Assembly: GCA_023145935.1 (NCBI GenBank) | Contig: JAGLDB010000075.1 | Coordinates: 1 to 8,406 of the forward strand | Direction: 5' to 3' | DNA from: Candidatus Sabulitectum sp. | Lineage (GTDB): Bacteria > Fermentibacterota > Fermentibacteria > Fermentibacterales > Fermentibacteraceae | Length of the DNA: 8,406 bases | Shown here: piece after piece, positions 1 through 7,001 of the stretch | Layout of the letters: each line of letters starts with the position of its first letter | Numbering within the stretch: position 1 is the stretch's first letter | The notes under the pieces: generated by a model | What the model was told of the DNA's origin: nothing | Database searches by the model: none | What the model saw: the letters and a program-made list of their open reading frames with translations, nothing else | Translations under genes and position numbers: made by a program

Positions 1-11
1 GGCTTTGTTAA

Positions 12-356
12 TTGCGTAAATACGAGACCGTACTGATCTGGAATGCCAGTCTTTCTGAAGCGGAGCTTAAGAAAGAAACAGGCAGTGTGCAGAAGATCGT
101 CACAGACGGTGGAGGAGAACTCACAGGTTTTGACGACTGGGGTCGCCGTCAGCTGGCGTACCTTATCAACAAAGAAAGCGAAGGGGTTTACCACTTCGTT
201 CACTGGAACGGCGATACAGAAGTTAAGCTGGCCATCGACAAGATGCTCAGGATCAACGACAGCTGTCTCCGTCACCTGACCCTTAAGGATGATCGCGACG
301 TTATGGGAAAATCGACTTCCTATGACGATTCTCCAGCATTTGACCAGGGAGAATAA
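12..356 (+). CDS. rpsF: 30S ribosomal protein S6
   Basis: Small-subunit ribosomal protein S6, which pairs with S18 on the platform of the 30S subunit next to 16S rRNA. The 114-residue product has the expected S6 beginning (MRKYETVLI), the conserved stretch DWGRRQLAY at about residues 42-50, and the following INK..EGVYH segment. Length is normal for the family, with a short acidic tail after about residue 98. The start is TTG at 12: an in-frame TAA lies directly before it (9-11), and family similarity begins at this residue. No Shine-Dalgarno sequence is visible in the 11 bases available, so the ribosome site may lie outside the window or be weak. It is the first gene of the rpsF-ssb-rpsR-rplI cluster. 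Any S6:S18-binding leader would lie upstream and cannot be seen here. Confidence 0.97.
   Translation: MRKYETVLIWNASLSEAELKKETGSVQKIVTDGGGELTGFDDWGRRQLAYLINKESEGVYHFVHWNGDTEVKLAIDKMLRINDSCLRHLTLKDDRDVMGKSTSYDDSPAFDQGE
346..353 (+). promoter_or_regulatory. Ribosome binding site deciding the ssb start
   Basis: AGGGAGAA lies 5 bases before the GTG at 359, overlapping the end of rpsF. The alternative ATG at 371 would be 17 bases away, so the GTG start is favoured. Confidence 0.7.
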
Positions 357-358
357 CC

Positions 359-802
359 GTGGACATCCGCATGCCCACCATCAACAAGGTTCTTATTTCA
401 GGTAATCTCACTGGAGACCCCAGAACCAGAATTCTTGAAAATGGAACCCATGTTGCCAGTTTCGGTGTTGCCAGTAACAAGCGGTACCGAGGAAATGATG
501 GAGAATGGCACGAAAAACCGTGTTTTGTTGAAGTTGTTACCTGGAGACAGCTGGCGGAAAGAGTCGGCAGCAAGCTTCACAAGGGAAGCCCTGTAATGAT
601 CGAGGGGGAACTTCAATTTTCTCAGTGGAATGCACAGGATGGATCAAAGCGCAGTCGTGTAGAAATTCTTGCCAGAAGTGTTCAGATGCTGGAAAAAACC
701 GGCGATTATGGTTCAAGTCCTTCCCAGGGAGGCGGTTCTGAGGAACCACCTCGCAAAGAAGAACCCGCTGGGCCTGACTATGCCGATGATATTCCCTTTT
801 AG
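359..802 (+). CDS. ssb: Single-stranded DNA-binding protein SSB
   Basis: Coats single-stranded DNA during replication, repair and recombination and recruits partner proteins through its C-terminal tip. The 147-residue product has an N-terminal OB fold at about residues 6-113. It includes INKVLISGNLTGDP at 8-21, the F.VA.N..Y pattern near 35-43, and W62/W90 aromatics of the DNA-binding surface. A Gly/Ser/Pro/Glu-rich linker (about 114-138) leads to the acidic tail YADDIPF, the canonical SSB protein-interaction tip. The start is GTG at 359, supported by an AGGGAGAA site. Starting at ATG 371 would remove four residues that are not conserved in the family, so it cannot be fully excluded. The start lies 2 bases after the rpsF stop, which suggests translational coupling. 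Confidence 0.96.
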   Translation: MDIRMPTINKVLISGNLTGDPRTRILENGTHVASFGVASNKRYRGNDGEWHEKPCFVEVVTWRQLAERVGSKLHKGSPVMIEGELQFSQWNAQDGSKRSRVEILARSVQMLEKTGDYGSSPSQGGGSEEPPRKEEPAGPDYADDIPF

Positions 803-817
803 GATCAGGAATACCCA

Positions 818-1153
818 GTGAGCTCTCAAAGAGATCTGCCCGGATTGAACTATGCTGTTATCATCGGCGTTATCAAACGCCGTAAAAGCCTCAGCATGAC
901 ACGCTCCGGCCTCCAGGTTCTGCACATTCTTGTGGAGAACATTGTAGACTCATATCCAGGCAGCCTGGATACCATAGTAGCAGACATTGAGGTCGATGTA
1001 TGGGGAAAGCAGGCAATTGCTCTGGACGGCAAACTTCAAGTGGGGGATGCAGTTCTGGTTGAGGGTAGACTGGCACACAAAAAAACTGAAGACAGAGCCG
1101 GTGGAGAACACTTTAAAACGCTTCTCAGAGCCCACCGTATTGAAATTATTTAA
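818..1153 (+). CDS. Second OB-fold, SSB-related (PriB-like) protein
   Basis: Probable single-domain OB-fold nucleic-acid-binding protein of 111 residues. The pattern matches the SSB/PriB superfamily: a first strand near residues 12-22 (YAVIIGVIKRR), a central DIEVDVWGKQA segment at 57-66, then GDAVLVEGRLAHKK at 77-89, which parallels the SSB 'KG.pV.IEGEL' strand, and a last strand RAHRIEII at the end. It lacks the acidic DDIPF-type tip and the linker seen in the neighbouring ssb product, so it may not recruit SSB partners. The start is GTG at 818, with AGGA 7 bases upstream. In E. coli the position between rpsF and rpsR is held by priB and in Firmicutes by ssb. Here both positions appear filled, so a primosome or SSB-paralogue role is inferred. 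It could instead be a decayed ssb duplicate. Confidence 0.8.
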   Translation: MSSQRDLPGLNYAVIIGVIKRRKSLSMTRSGLQVLHILVENIVDSYPGSLDTIVADIEVDVWGKQAIALDGKLQVGDAVLVEGRLAHKKTEDRAGGEHFKTLLRAHRIEII

Positions 1154-1173
1154 AAAAAGAAAGGAAGGCATAA

Positions 1174-1425
1174 ATGCCTATCCGTGGTAAAAGAAAAGGA
1201 ATGAAGATCACCAGGAAGAAGAAATGCCGTTTCTGCATGAATCCTGATATGGAGATCACCTACAAGAACGAGAAGATGGTTCAGCGCTACATCAGTGACA
1301 GAGGTAAAATTGTTGCCAAGCGTGTAAGCGGTAACTGTGCAAGACACCAGAGAATGGTGGCTAAAGAGCTGAAGATCGCAAGATTCCTCGCACTGGCACC
1401 ATACCTGAGAGAGCATTACAGGTAG
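1174..1425 (+). CDS. rpsR: 30S ribosomal protein S18
   Basis: Ribosomal protein S18, partner of S6 on the 30S platform. The 83-residue product shows the family core with RYISDRGKIVAKR at about 38-50, GNCARHQR at 53-60 and the basic C-terminal helix that ends LAPYLREHYR. It keeps the four likely zinc ligands C18, C21, C55 and H58, so it is the zinc-binding (C+) form rather than the ligand-free paralogue. A strong Shine-Dalgarno AAGGAAGG (1161-1168) lies 5 bases before the ATG. It follows the OB-fold gene by 20 bases and is in the usual place within the rpsF-rpsR-rplI cluster. Confidence 0.97.
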   Translation: MPIRGKRKGMKITRKKKCRFCMNPDMEITYKNEKMVQRYISDRGKIVAKRVSGNCARHQRMVAKELKIARFLALAPYLREHYR

Positions 1426-1431
1426 AGAAAG

Positions 1432-2325
1432 TTGAGAACACAGATTCAGACAAAGAGAAAAAAATTCAGACAGATACTGCTGGGCGGGTTGTCCCTGATC
1501 ACAGGGTTCCCTTTCCTGGCCGCGGGAGTTTCAGCTGCGCTGTTGAACGGCAAACTTAGCAGGGGGCTTCCTATTGCTGGTGTCATTCTCTTTTTGTCCT
1601 GGTATCTCGCAGGTTTTCAGGGGGCGGCGATAACAACGGTTATCGCAGCGGTGGCGGCAATCTCTGCAAGATCCGGTTACTCTCTGCTAAAAACCCTGTA
1701 CATCTCTTCCGGGCTTGCGCTGCTCACCGGTGGGCTGCTTTCCCTGGGATTCCCGGGGTTCATGAACATTGGAGAGGCGGAGCTTACGCCACTCAGAGAG
1801 GTTTACCTTTCTGCAGGCCTGGAAACTGATACCATTGACGCTGTGTTCGCACTGATTACTTACTACTCACCGGGTATCGGTGCTGCTCACATCGTACTTG
1901 GTTCCATTGTCTCACTTCTGTTTTTCAAATCGCTTAGCGATGATAAAAACAGCGGGACAATCCATGGAACAGCAAAATTCCGAATGCACTGGGGTTTTGC
2001 ATGGATACCCATTATCTGTCTGATTACTCTGCTGTTGGACGAAACCACGGCAATTTCCGATTCAGTTCTTAGAATTACCAGAAACATTCTGGTTTTCAGC
2101 TCACTTCCTTACGGAATTGAGGGGCTGCAGGTTGTTGTAAAGTGGATCAAGGGTTCACCGGGAATGTTATTCATGCTGATAGTGAGTGCGATATTTGCTC
2201 CACCGTTAATTCTTGGCGGACTGATACTGCTGGGAATTCTGGATACCTGGTTCGATTACAGAAAGAAAATAGACATAAGGATCGAAAGGATGAAAAATGA
2301 AGGTTCTTCTGATCAAAACAGTTGA
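1432..2325 (+). CDS. DUF2232 (YybS-like) multi-pass membrane protein
   Basis: Predicted inner-membrane protein of 297 residues and unknown function. A basic N-terminus (KRKKFR) is followed by hydrophobic segments at about 15-38, 45-62, 64-80, 86-106, 147-166, 189-203, 215-235 and 244-272. The last segment runs into LGILDTWFDYRKK, the signature ending I associate with DUF2232/YybS. Genes of this family are known between rpsR and rplI in several phyla, which supports the assignment. The start is TTG at 1432, six bases after the rpsR stop. The preceding AGGTAGAG is only a modest ribosome site, so coupling to rpsR is likely. Its 3' end overlaps rplI by 29 bases, so both are almost certainly on one transcript. 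No catalytic motif was seen. The family is inferred from ending, topology and position. Confidence 0.85.
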   Translation: MRTQIQTKRKKFRQILLGGLSLITGFPFLAAGVSAALLNGKLSRGLPIAGVILFLSWYLAGFQGAAITTVIAAVAAISARSGYSLLKTLYISSGLALLTGGLLSLGFPGFMNIGEAELTPLREVYLSAGLETDTIDAVFALITYYSPGIGAAHIVLGSIVSLLFFKSLSDDKNSGTIHGTAKFRMHWGFAWIPIICLITLLLDETTAISDSVLRITRNILVFSSLPYGIEGLQVVVKWIKGSPGMLFMLIVSAIFAPPLILGGLILLGILDTWFDYRKKIDIRIERMKNEGSSDQNS

Positions 2326-2743
2326 CACTCTCGGCACCCCCGGGGAAGTGGTCAATGTTGCTCCCGGTTACGCGAGGAACTATCTGCTGCCTCGTAAACT
2401 TGCAGTTCTCGCTACAAAAGGCTCTACAAAAATGGCTGTTTCTCTTAAGGCTGCTGCTGCTGCAAAAGCAAAAGAGCAGAACAAAGCAGCAGAGGCTCTG
2501 GCTGAAAAACTCAGAGAACTCACACTTACCTTCACTGAAGCTGCCGACGAAAATGGACAGCTCTACGGTGGAATCGGTGAGCGGGAGATAGCAGCTGCTC
2601 TTATTGAGAAAAAGTTTGAGATCGACAAAAAGCAGATCGTTATTGAAAATCACATTAAGATCCTTGGCGAACACAAAGTTCAAATCAAGGTTCATGGAGA
2701 CATTGTGGAAACCATTACCGTAAAGGTAGAGGCTGAAGTCTAG
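2297..2743 (+). CDS. rplI: 50S ribosomal protein L9
   Basis: Large-subunit protein L9, which binds 23S rRNA near the L1 stalk base and helps maintain reading frame. The 148-residue product has the N-terminal RNA-binding domain MKVLLIKTVDTLG with the hallmark GYARNYLLPR..A at 24-36. A long Ala/Lys-rich connecting helix covers about 41-75. It is partly encoded by a GCT/GCA-rich run and includes KAAAAAKAKE at 51-60. The C-terminal domain contains GQLYGGIGEREIA at about 87-99. Length is normal for L9. The start is ATG at 2297 with GAAAGGA at 2284-2290, inside the end of the DUF2232 gene. An ATG at 2290 is in the upstream gene's frame, not this one. Confidence 0.97.
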   Translation: MKVLLIKTVDTLGTPGEVVNVAPGYARNYLLPRKLAVLATKGSTKMAVSLKAAAAAKAKEQNKAAEALAEKLRELTLTFTEAADENGQLYGGIGEREIAAALIEKKFEIDKKQIVIENHIKILGEHKVQIKVHGDIVETITVKVEAEV

Positions 2744-2755
2744 GAACATGACCAA

Positions 2756-3763
2756 ATGTATCTTCTTGCGGTAGAAACCTCATGCGATGATTCTGCTGTT
2801 GCTGTTCTTGACGGAAACAGCAATGTTGTTGCTGAACTGGTTTCTACCCAGATGGTTCACGGGAGTTACGGTGGGGTTGTCCCGGAGATAGCCTCACGAC
2901 TTCATATGACTATTCTCCCGGGTCTTATCAGGGAAGTGCTGGCAAAGTCCGACATTTCCCTGAAAGACATTGATGTTTTTGCTGCTACTGCAGGTCCCGG
3001 GCTTACAGGTTCTCTGCTGGTAGGCCTCTCCTGGACCAAAGCAGCTGCATTCGCTCTTGAAAAACCTTTCCTTGGAATCAATCACCTGTCTGCTCACCTC
3101 CACATACACCACAGCTCATCTGTGGAATTTCCTGCTGTAGCGCTTCTTGTCAGTGGCGGACACACCATGATCTTTCACATGCCGTCATGGAGTGAATGCA
3201 TTCTGCTGGGTACCACCAGAGACGACGCAGCCGGTGAGGCATTCGACAAAACAGCAAAGCTCATGGGTCTGGGATATCCCGGAGGAAGAATAATTGATGA
3301 GCTTGCAGAAAATGGAGACCCTGAAGCCGTCTCACTTCCTTCTCCCATGGGTAGCAAAAGGCTGCCGGAGTTCAGTTTCAGCGGCTTGAAAACCGCTGTA
3401 AGACTTGCCTGGGAGAGAGGAAATGTTTCTGCTGAAGACCTTTCAGCCAGCTTCAGAAGAACGGTCTGTAACCTGCTTATTTCCAAGACCATGTATCAGG
3501 CAGGAAAACTTGAAGCAAGATCAGTTCTTGTTGCAGGTGGTGTATCTGCAAATTCTCTTCTTCGATCATCTTTCAAGTTCCAGTGCGAGAAAAGGGGCAT
3601 TTCTCTCTTTCTACCTCCTATTGAACATACCATGGACAATGCTGTCATGGTTGGCAGAGCAGCGCTTTCTGCTCTGGAAGCCGATGCGGATGCCCATTCT
3701 CCCACTTCCTGTAACACCTTTCCAAGGTGGCACGGAGAAAAACTCTATCCTCTATCCTGTTGA
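2756..3763 (+). CDS. tsaD: tRNA N6-adenosine threonylcarbamoyltransferase TsaD
   Basis: Transfers the threonylcarbamoyl group from TC-AMP to A37 of ANN-decoding tRNAs to give t6A. In bacteria it works with TsaB and TsaE, which are not in this window. The 335-residue length is typical. Visible motifs of the ASKHA-fold Kae1/TsaD family include AVETSCDDSAVAV at 5-17, YGGVVPEIASR at 38-48, TAGPGLTGSLLVG at 78-90, the metal-binding pair H110/H114 (HLSAH), LLVSGGHT at 130-137, the DDAAGEAFDKTAKLMGLGYPGG block at 156-177, and D294 in TMDNAVM, the third metal ligand. The conserved C-terminal RW is present at 324-325, so the stop at 3761 looks genuine. TAGGAA upstream overlaps the rplI stop. An ATG at 2748 is out of frame. 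Confidence 0.97.
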   Translation: MYLLAVETSCDDSAVAVLDGNSNVVAELVSTQMVHGSYGGVVPEIASRLHMTILPGLIREVLAKSDISLKDIDVFAATAGPGLTGSLLVGLSWTKAAAFALEKPFLGINHLSAHLHIHHSSSVEFPAVALLVSGGHTMIFHMPSWSECILLGTTRDDAAGEAFDKTAKLMGLGYPGGRIIDELAENGDPEAVSLPSPMGSKRLPEFSFSGLKTAVRLAWERGNVSAEDLSASFRRTVCNLLISKTMYQAGKLEARSVLVAGGVSANSLLRSSFKFQCEKRGISLFLPPIEHTMDNAVMVGRAALSALEADADAHSPTSCNTFPRWHGEKLYPLSC

Positions 3764-3853
3764 TCCGGGGTTCTTCACCGGTAAGCAACCGCATGACACA
3801 ACCCTCCGATTCAACTATCTTCTTTCTGTAACCGCAGAGAGTGGGGATATCTG
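3764..3853 (+). other. tsaD-acpS gap without a recognisable gene
   Basis: This is a 90-base stretch between two co-directional genes. One frame stays open through it and ends in TGA overlapping the acpS ATG (TGATG). That frame has no start codon after the tsaD stop, and it is out of frame with tsaD, so I do not call a gene. A CCGG...CCGG pairing near 3765-3781 is too short and lacks a T-run for a terminator. GGGG at 3843-3846 probably serves as the acpS ribosome site. Confidence 0.5.
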
Positions 3854-4198
3854 ATGAAAACCGGTACTGATGTTGTTGAGAACTCAAGATTCATTCGGTC
3901 TATTACCAGAAATGAAGGCAGGCTCCGCAGTCGATTGTTCACATCGAACGAACTGAAGAATAATCCTGGAGAACTTGATCTTGCTGTGATGTTCTCAGTA
4001 AAGGAATCTGTAGCCAAGGCCCTTGGTACCGGGTTTGATTCCTCTCTCTTCTGGCACAATATCGAAGTATACATAAACGAAAAAGGTGTAAAGGCGATTC
4101 TTTCCGGAAAAGCTCTTGAACTGGCCGGAAACAGTAAAGTCCTCATCTCGGCAACCCGGGACCAGAACACATCCTTAACCTTTGCTCTTTTAACCTAA
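3854..4198 (+). CDS. acpS: Holo-[acyl-carrier-protein] synthase AcpS
   Basis: Phosphopantetheinyl transferase that attaches 4'-phosphopantetheine from CoA to a serine of acyl carrier protein, activating fatty-acid synthesis in the cytosol. The 114-residue product is a typical short AcpS. The first signature GTDVVENSRF (4-13) carries the Mg-binding D6. The second, MFSVKESVAKALGTG (46-60), carries E51 and the conserved K50/K55. A basic SRLFTSNEL segment near 26-34 matches the usual 'r.fT..E' motif. The C-terminal half is more divergent than average but keeps the final strand pattern (SATRDQNTSLTFALL). The start is ATG at 3854. It is followed after 10 bases by nnr, a gene pairing widely seen in bacteria. 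Confidence 0.94.
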   Translation: MKTGTDVVENSRFIRSITRNEGRLRSRLFTSNELKNNPGELDLAVMFSVKESVAKALGTGFDSSLFWHNIEVYINEKGVKAILSGKALELAGNSKVLISATRDQNTSLTFALLT

Positions 4199-4208
4199 GG
4201 GGAATGAA

Positions 4209-5732
4209 ATGGCTTTCTGGCAGACACCGTCTGAGATATCCGAACTGGACAGGAAAACTATCGACTCCGGTACCCCGGGAATTGTTCTAATGGAAAGAGC
4301 AGGCCGAGCTGTTGCAAATGTGGTAAAGCAGATGACCTCACAGTCAGACGGTACTGTGGTGGTGTATACCGGCCCTGGTAACAATGGTGGAGATGGATTC
4401 GTCGCTGCCAGATTTCTTGTTCAGGGTGGATACAATGTTGTCGTTCGCCCATCCTTTGGTCCTTCCAGTAAAATCTCTGATGATTGCCGGGTCAATATGC
4501 AAAGCTACCTTTTCGCTGGCGGCTTGATTTCCTATGAACCTCAGATTACTGCATCCGTTGCAGTTGATGCACTGCTGGGTGTGGGCTTTACCGGGAATCT
4601 CAGGGGCGGCACACTCGATCTTGCTGTGGAATGCTCCGGACTGAATATCCCTGTTGTGGCTGTTGATATGCCTACTGGAGTTGACGGTCTTACCGGACAG
4701 TGCGACCACTCATCGATCAAAGCCGAAGTAACTGTTACTTTTGCCGCTCCCAAACTTGGGCTTCTACTTCCTCCTGGTTGCGGTCACTGTGGTTCGCTGC
4801 TTCTTGAAGATATCGGTGTCCATGTGCCAAAAAATAATCTTCGCAGAGTAATGACTAAAAGTTTTGCAAGGGGGTTGCTTCCAGAAAGACCGGTAGACAG
4901 CCACAAGGGGGTTTATGGTAAAGTGCTTGTGCTCGCCGGTTCTGAAAAAATGCCCGGCGCTCCTCAACTTTCCGCACTGGGTGCTCTCAGGTCAGGGTGT
5001 GGCCTGGTTGAGATCTGCGTTCCCCTGCCGGCATCTCCTGCAATAGCTGGCAGAATTCCAGAAGTTCTTTCTACCTACTTTCTTCCAGGTGATGTAACTT
5101 CACTACCAGACTACAACGACTTTTCTGTTGTAGTAATTGGACCGGGAATGGGGAAAACCGCCAGCACGGAACGAATACTGAGGCATGTTCTCGGAACATG
5201 GAAGATCCCTGTAGTTCTTGATGCGGATGCCCTGAATGTAATAGACTCAACCATTGCGGAAATGCTTAAATCATATCCCGAAGAAACGGTAATTACCCCT
5301 CATCCGGGAGAACTGAAACGCCTTACCGGTTGCGGTGATGATCTCAACGCAAGATATGCCGCAGCAGACAAAACTGCAAAAGCTCTGAATTGTTCTGTTC
5401 TTCTCAAGGGCAAGCCGTCTCTGGTATTCTCTCAGGATGGTCATAGAACAACCATCCCCACCGGCAACCACGGGCTGGCAACAGGAGGCTCCGGTGATGT
5501 TCTTGCTGGAATTGTGGCAGGACTGATGGCACAGGGCAGCAAAGGCTTCGATGCACTGAGTCTCGCAGCTTATGTCCACGGACTTGCTGCAGATATTCTT
5601 GCTGCGGAAACATCGGCAAGGTCGATTATTCCTACTGATGTGACAGAAAAAATAGGTTCGGCATTCCGTATGATAGAAGGCTCTGAATTCGATTCTCTTC
5701 TCGGGGGAAACCCCTACTGGACTCGGGACTGA
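4209..5732 (+). CDS. nnr: Bifunctional NAD(P)H-hydrate epimerase / ADP-dependent NAD(P)HX dehydratase
   Basis: Metabolite-repair enzyme. The N-terminal YjeF_N domain epimerises R/S-NAD(P)HX. The C-terminal ribokinase-like domain dehydrates S-NAD(P)HX back to NAD(P)H using ADP. The 507-residue length fits the usual fusion. The epimerase domain (about 1-210) shows MERAGRAVA at 28-36, GPGNNGGDGFVAARFL at 55-70, VDALLGVGFTGNLRG at 119-133 and AVDMPTGVDG at 151-160. The dehydratase domain (about 228-500) shows HKGVYGKVLVLAGS at 232-245, GALRSGCGLV at 258-267, GPGMG at 311-315, LDADALN at 337-343, TPHPGELKRL at 363-372 and the catalytic GLATGGSGDVLAG at 422-434 with D430. AAGGGGAA at 4197-4204 overlaps the acpS stop and sets the ATG at 4209. 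Both active sites look intact. Confidence 0.96.
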   Translation: MAFWQTPSEISELDRKTIDSGTPGIVLMERAGRAVANVVKQMTSQSDGTVVVYTGPGNNGGDGFVAARFLVQGGYNVVVRPSFGPSSKISDDCRVNMQSYLFAGGLISYEPQITASVAVDALLGVGFTGNLRGGTLDLAVECSGLNIPVVAVDMPTGVDGLTGQCDHSSIKAEVTVTFAAPKLGLLLPPGCGHCGSLLLEDIGVHVPKNNLRRVMTKSFARGLLPERPVDSHKGVYGKVLVLAGSEKMPGAPQLSALGALRSGCGLVEICVPLPASPAIAGRIPEVLSTYFLPGDVTSLPDYNDFSVVVIGPGMGKTASTERILRHVLGTWKIPVVLDADALNVIDSTIAEMLKSYPEETVITPHPGELKRLTGCGDDLNARYAAADKTAKALNCSVLLKGKPSLVFSQDGHRTTIPTGNHGLATGGSGDVLAGIVAGLMAQGSKGFDALSLAAYVHGLAADILAAETSARSIIPTDVTEKIGSAFRMIEGSEFDSLLGGNPYWTRD

Positions 5733-5784
5733 CTTTTGTTAAGATTATGGGTTCAGGTGCAGAATTTACTAGGCTTATTTATTT

Positions 5785-5791
5785 GGAGGGG
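5785..5791 (+). promoter_or_regulatory. Ribosome binding site for the RhaI-like gene
   Basis: GGAGGGG lies 11 bases before the GTG at 5803. Spacing is slightly long, but no other start codon is available in frame between the upstream stop at 5770-5772 and 5803. I found no convincing -35/-10 pair in the 70 bases after nnr, so read-through transcription is likely. Confidence 0.55.
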
Positions 5792-5802
5792 TTGGTGATA
5801 TA

Positions 5803-6924
5803 GTGAAGACCGTCAAGGAGCAGCTTACAAAACTCAGGCTGCTTGTATCCACGAAGTCTGTTTCCAGAGCCAGCAGCACTCTTGCTGTTTACAAAACCGA
5901 CAACGATCCTGCTACTGTTTCCGAGAAACTTGATCTGCTGGGAAAGATTTCTTCTATGACTGGAAAAGTCAGTGATGTAATTCTTCACTGCCCAGGGGAT
6001 TTCAGAACCAGGGAAGATGCCGCCAAGGTGGCTGAATCACTGAAGAAGAACAAACTCAATCCTTTTACTGTCATGGCTGATCTTCACATTCCACGGAAAA
6101 GGGGCGTTCTCAACCACAGACTCATGTACGGTACTCTTACATCTCCGTACCCTGAGATCAGAGTAGCGTCGATCAACCAGGTCTTGTCGACAATGGAACT
6201 GATGCGGGAAATTAAATGCAGACAGCTCGGTCTCTGGATCCCGGACGGTATTGACTCCCCCGGGGAGAAAAACTCCGTAGACATGCTTTTTGGAATTTTG
6301 AAGGGACTCAGGCAGATAGGCATGAAGATTCGCAAGAGCGAGAGCATTCTGCTTGGTTTCAAGCCTTTCAATCCATCATTTTGTGCCACTGCAGTTCCCG
6401 ACTGGGGCACTGCGAGCTGGCTGTGCCGGGAAACCGATCAATCCTGTAAGGTGATCCTTGATACTGCCTCCATGCTTCCAGGGGAAAGCCTTGAATCTGT
6501 AACTGTTTCTCTTCTCCACCAGAAAATGCTTGGAAGGCTCACCCTCTCAGACAACAAGCTGGGGATGGGCGCAATGCCTGCAGGTTCTCTGGATGCCGGT
6601 GCTCTTTTCCGCCTCTTTCTTAACCTTCGCATGGCGGAGGATGCCGGGATTAGCAATCTAGAGGATACCAGTATTGAACTGCGGGTTGATTCAAGGGTAG
6701 GCTCCACAGTGGAAAACATACTAATCGCAATAGAAAACGCTGAATATGCCCTGGCAAGAGCAGCTCTTGTTGATCTTGGTGAGTTGAAGGCAGCGCAATC
6801 CAAGCCGGATGTAACCACAGCCAACAGAATCCTGCGGGATGCTTTTGTAACGGATGTAAGGCCTGTTGTCGCTTCCTGGAGGAAGGACAATAAACTTCCG
6901 GAAGATCCGATAGGCAAACTGTAA
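5803..6924 (+). CDS. RhaI-family sugar-isomerase-like TIM-barrel protein, metal site degenerate
   Basis: The 373-residue product aligns by eye along its length with the RhaI-type L-rhamnose/sugar isomerases (xylose-isomerase-like TIM barrel). Scaffold motifs kept are LWIPDG.D.PGE at 144-155, KPFNPSF...VPDWGTA at 187-204, VILDT at 217-221, AGSLDAGALF at 260-269, and a C-terminal block with ALVDLGELKAAQ (321-332), RILRDAFVTDVRP (342-354) and EDP. The active isomerases use a Glu in 'EYKPFEP', Asp and His in 'VDTGHH', His in 'GGFHFN', Asps in 'KYADDDL' and a late Asp in 'DQSHN'. Here the equivalents are G185, D220, S223, T247, M255/G256/A257 and D296. Only the two Asps remain, with neighbouring K187. 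Isomerase activity is therefore unlikely, and a pseudoenzyme or a new reaction is inferred. The start is GTG. The gene closes the operon before a terminator. Confidence 0.78.
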   Translation: MKTVKEQLTKLRLLVSTKSVSRASSTLAVYKTDNDPATVSEKLDLLGKISSMTGKVSDVILHCPGDFRTREDAAKVAESLKKNKLNPFTVMADLHIPRKRGVLNHRLMYGTLTSPYPEIRVASINQVLSTMELMREIKCRQLGLWIPDGIDSPGEKNSVDMLFGILKGLRQIGMKIRKSESILLGFKPFNPSFCATAVPDWGTASWLCRETDQSCKVILDTASMLPGESLESVTVSLLHQKMLGRLTLSDNKLGMGAMPAGSLDAGALFRLFLNLRMAEDAGISNLEDTSIELRVDSRVGSTVENILIAIENAEYALARAALVDLGELKAAQSKPDVTTANRILRDAFVTDVRPVVASWRKDNKLPEDPIGKL

Positions 6925-6944
6925 TCGCAAAGACCTTTTCTTTC

Positions 6945-6971
6945 AAGGGCGGCATGGGCCGCCCTTTTTTT
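6945..6971 (+). terminator. Rho-independent terminator
   Basis: The inverted repeat GGGCGGC (6947-6953) / GCCGCCC (6958-6964) with loop ATGG is extended by A:T pairs and followed by a run of T at 6965-6971. It lies 20 bases after the stop of the RhaI-like gene and ends the plus-strand operon. It lacks a T-run in the other orientation, so it should not act efficiently for the minus-strand gene that ends at 7002. Confidence 0.93.
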
Positions 6972-7001
6972 ACTGCTTGAAACGGTTTTTTAACTAATTA
7001 A

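Noticed and set aside
2446..2480. GCT/GCA-rich run in rplI that looks like a triplet repeat
   Set aside because: It encodes the alanine-lysine-rich connecting helix of L9, so protein structure explains it.
2171..2755. Minus-strand open frame of 194 codons opposite rplI
   Set aside because: It lies fully antisense to the end of the DUF2232 gene and to rplI, has low-complexity Phe/Cys/Ser-rich content typical of a reverse-strand shadow, and resembles no family.
3405..3854. Plus-strand open frame of 149 codons ending in TGATG at the acpS start
   Set aside because: Most of it overlaps tsaD in another frame, and tsaD is conserved to its end (RW motif). The part after the tsaD stop has no start codon. 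A frameshifted tsaD extension was considered, but TsaD already has normal length.
5733..5802. Possible promoter before the RhaI-like gene (TTGTTA, TAAGAT, TTTACT elements)
   Set aside because: No pair of -35 and -10 hexamers has 16-18 base spacing; the matches seen are what AT-rich spacers give by chance.
6438..6917. Minus-strand open frame of 159 codons opposite the RhaI-like gene
   Set aside because: It is antisense to a conserved barrel with clear family motifs, and it has a Ser/Arg/Leu-rich shadow composition and no ribosome site.
6981..7001. TTAACTAATTAA near-palindrome as an operator or a minus-strand terminator
   Set aside because: It is short, AT-only and without GC stem or T-run in the right place; chance is sufficient.
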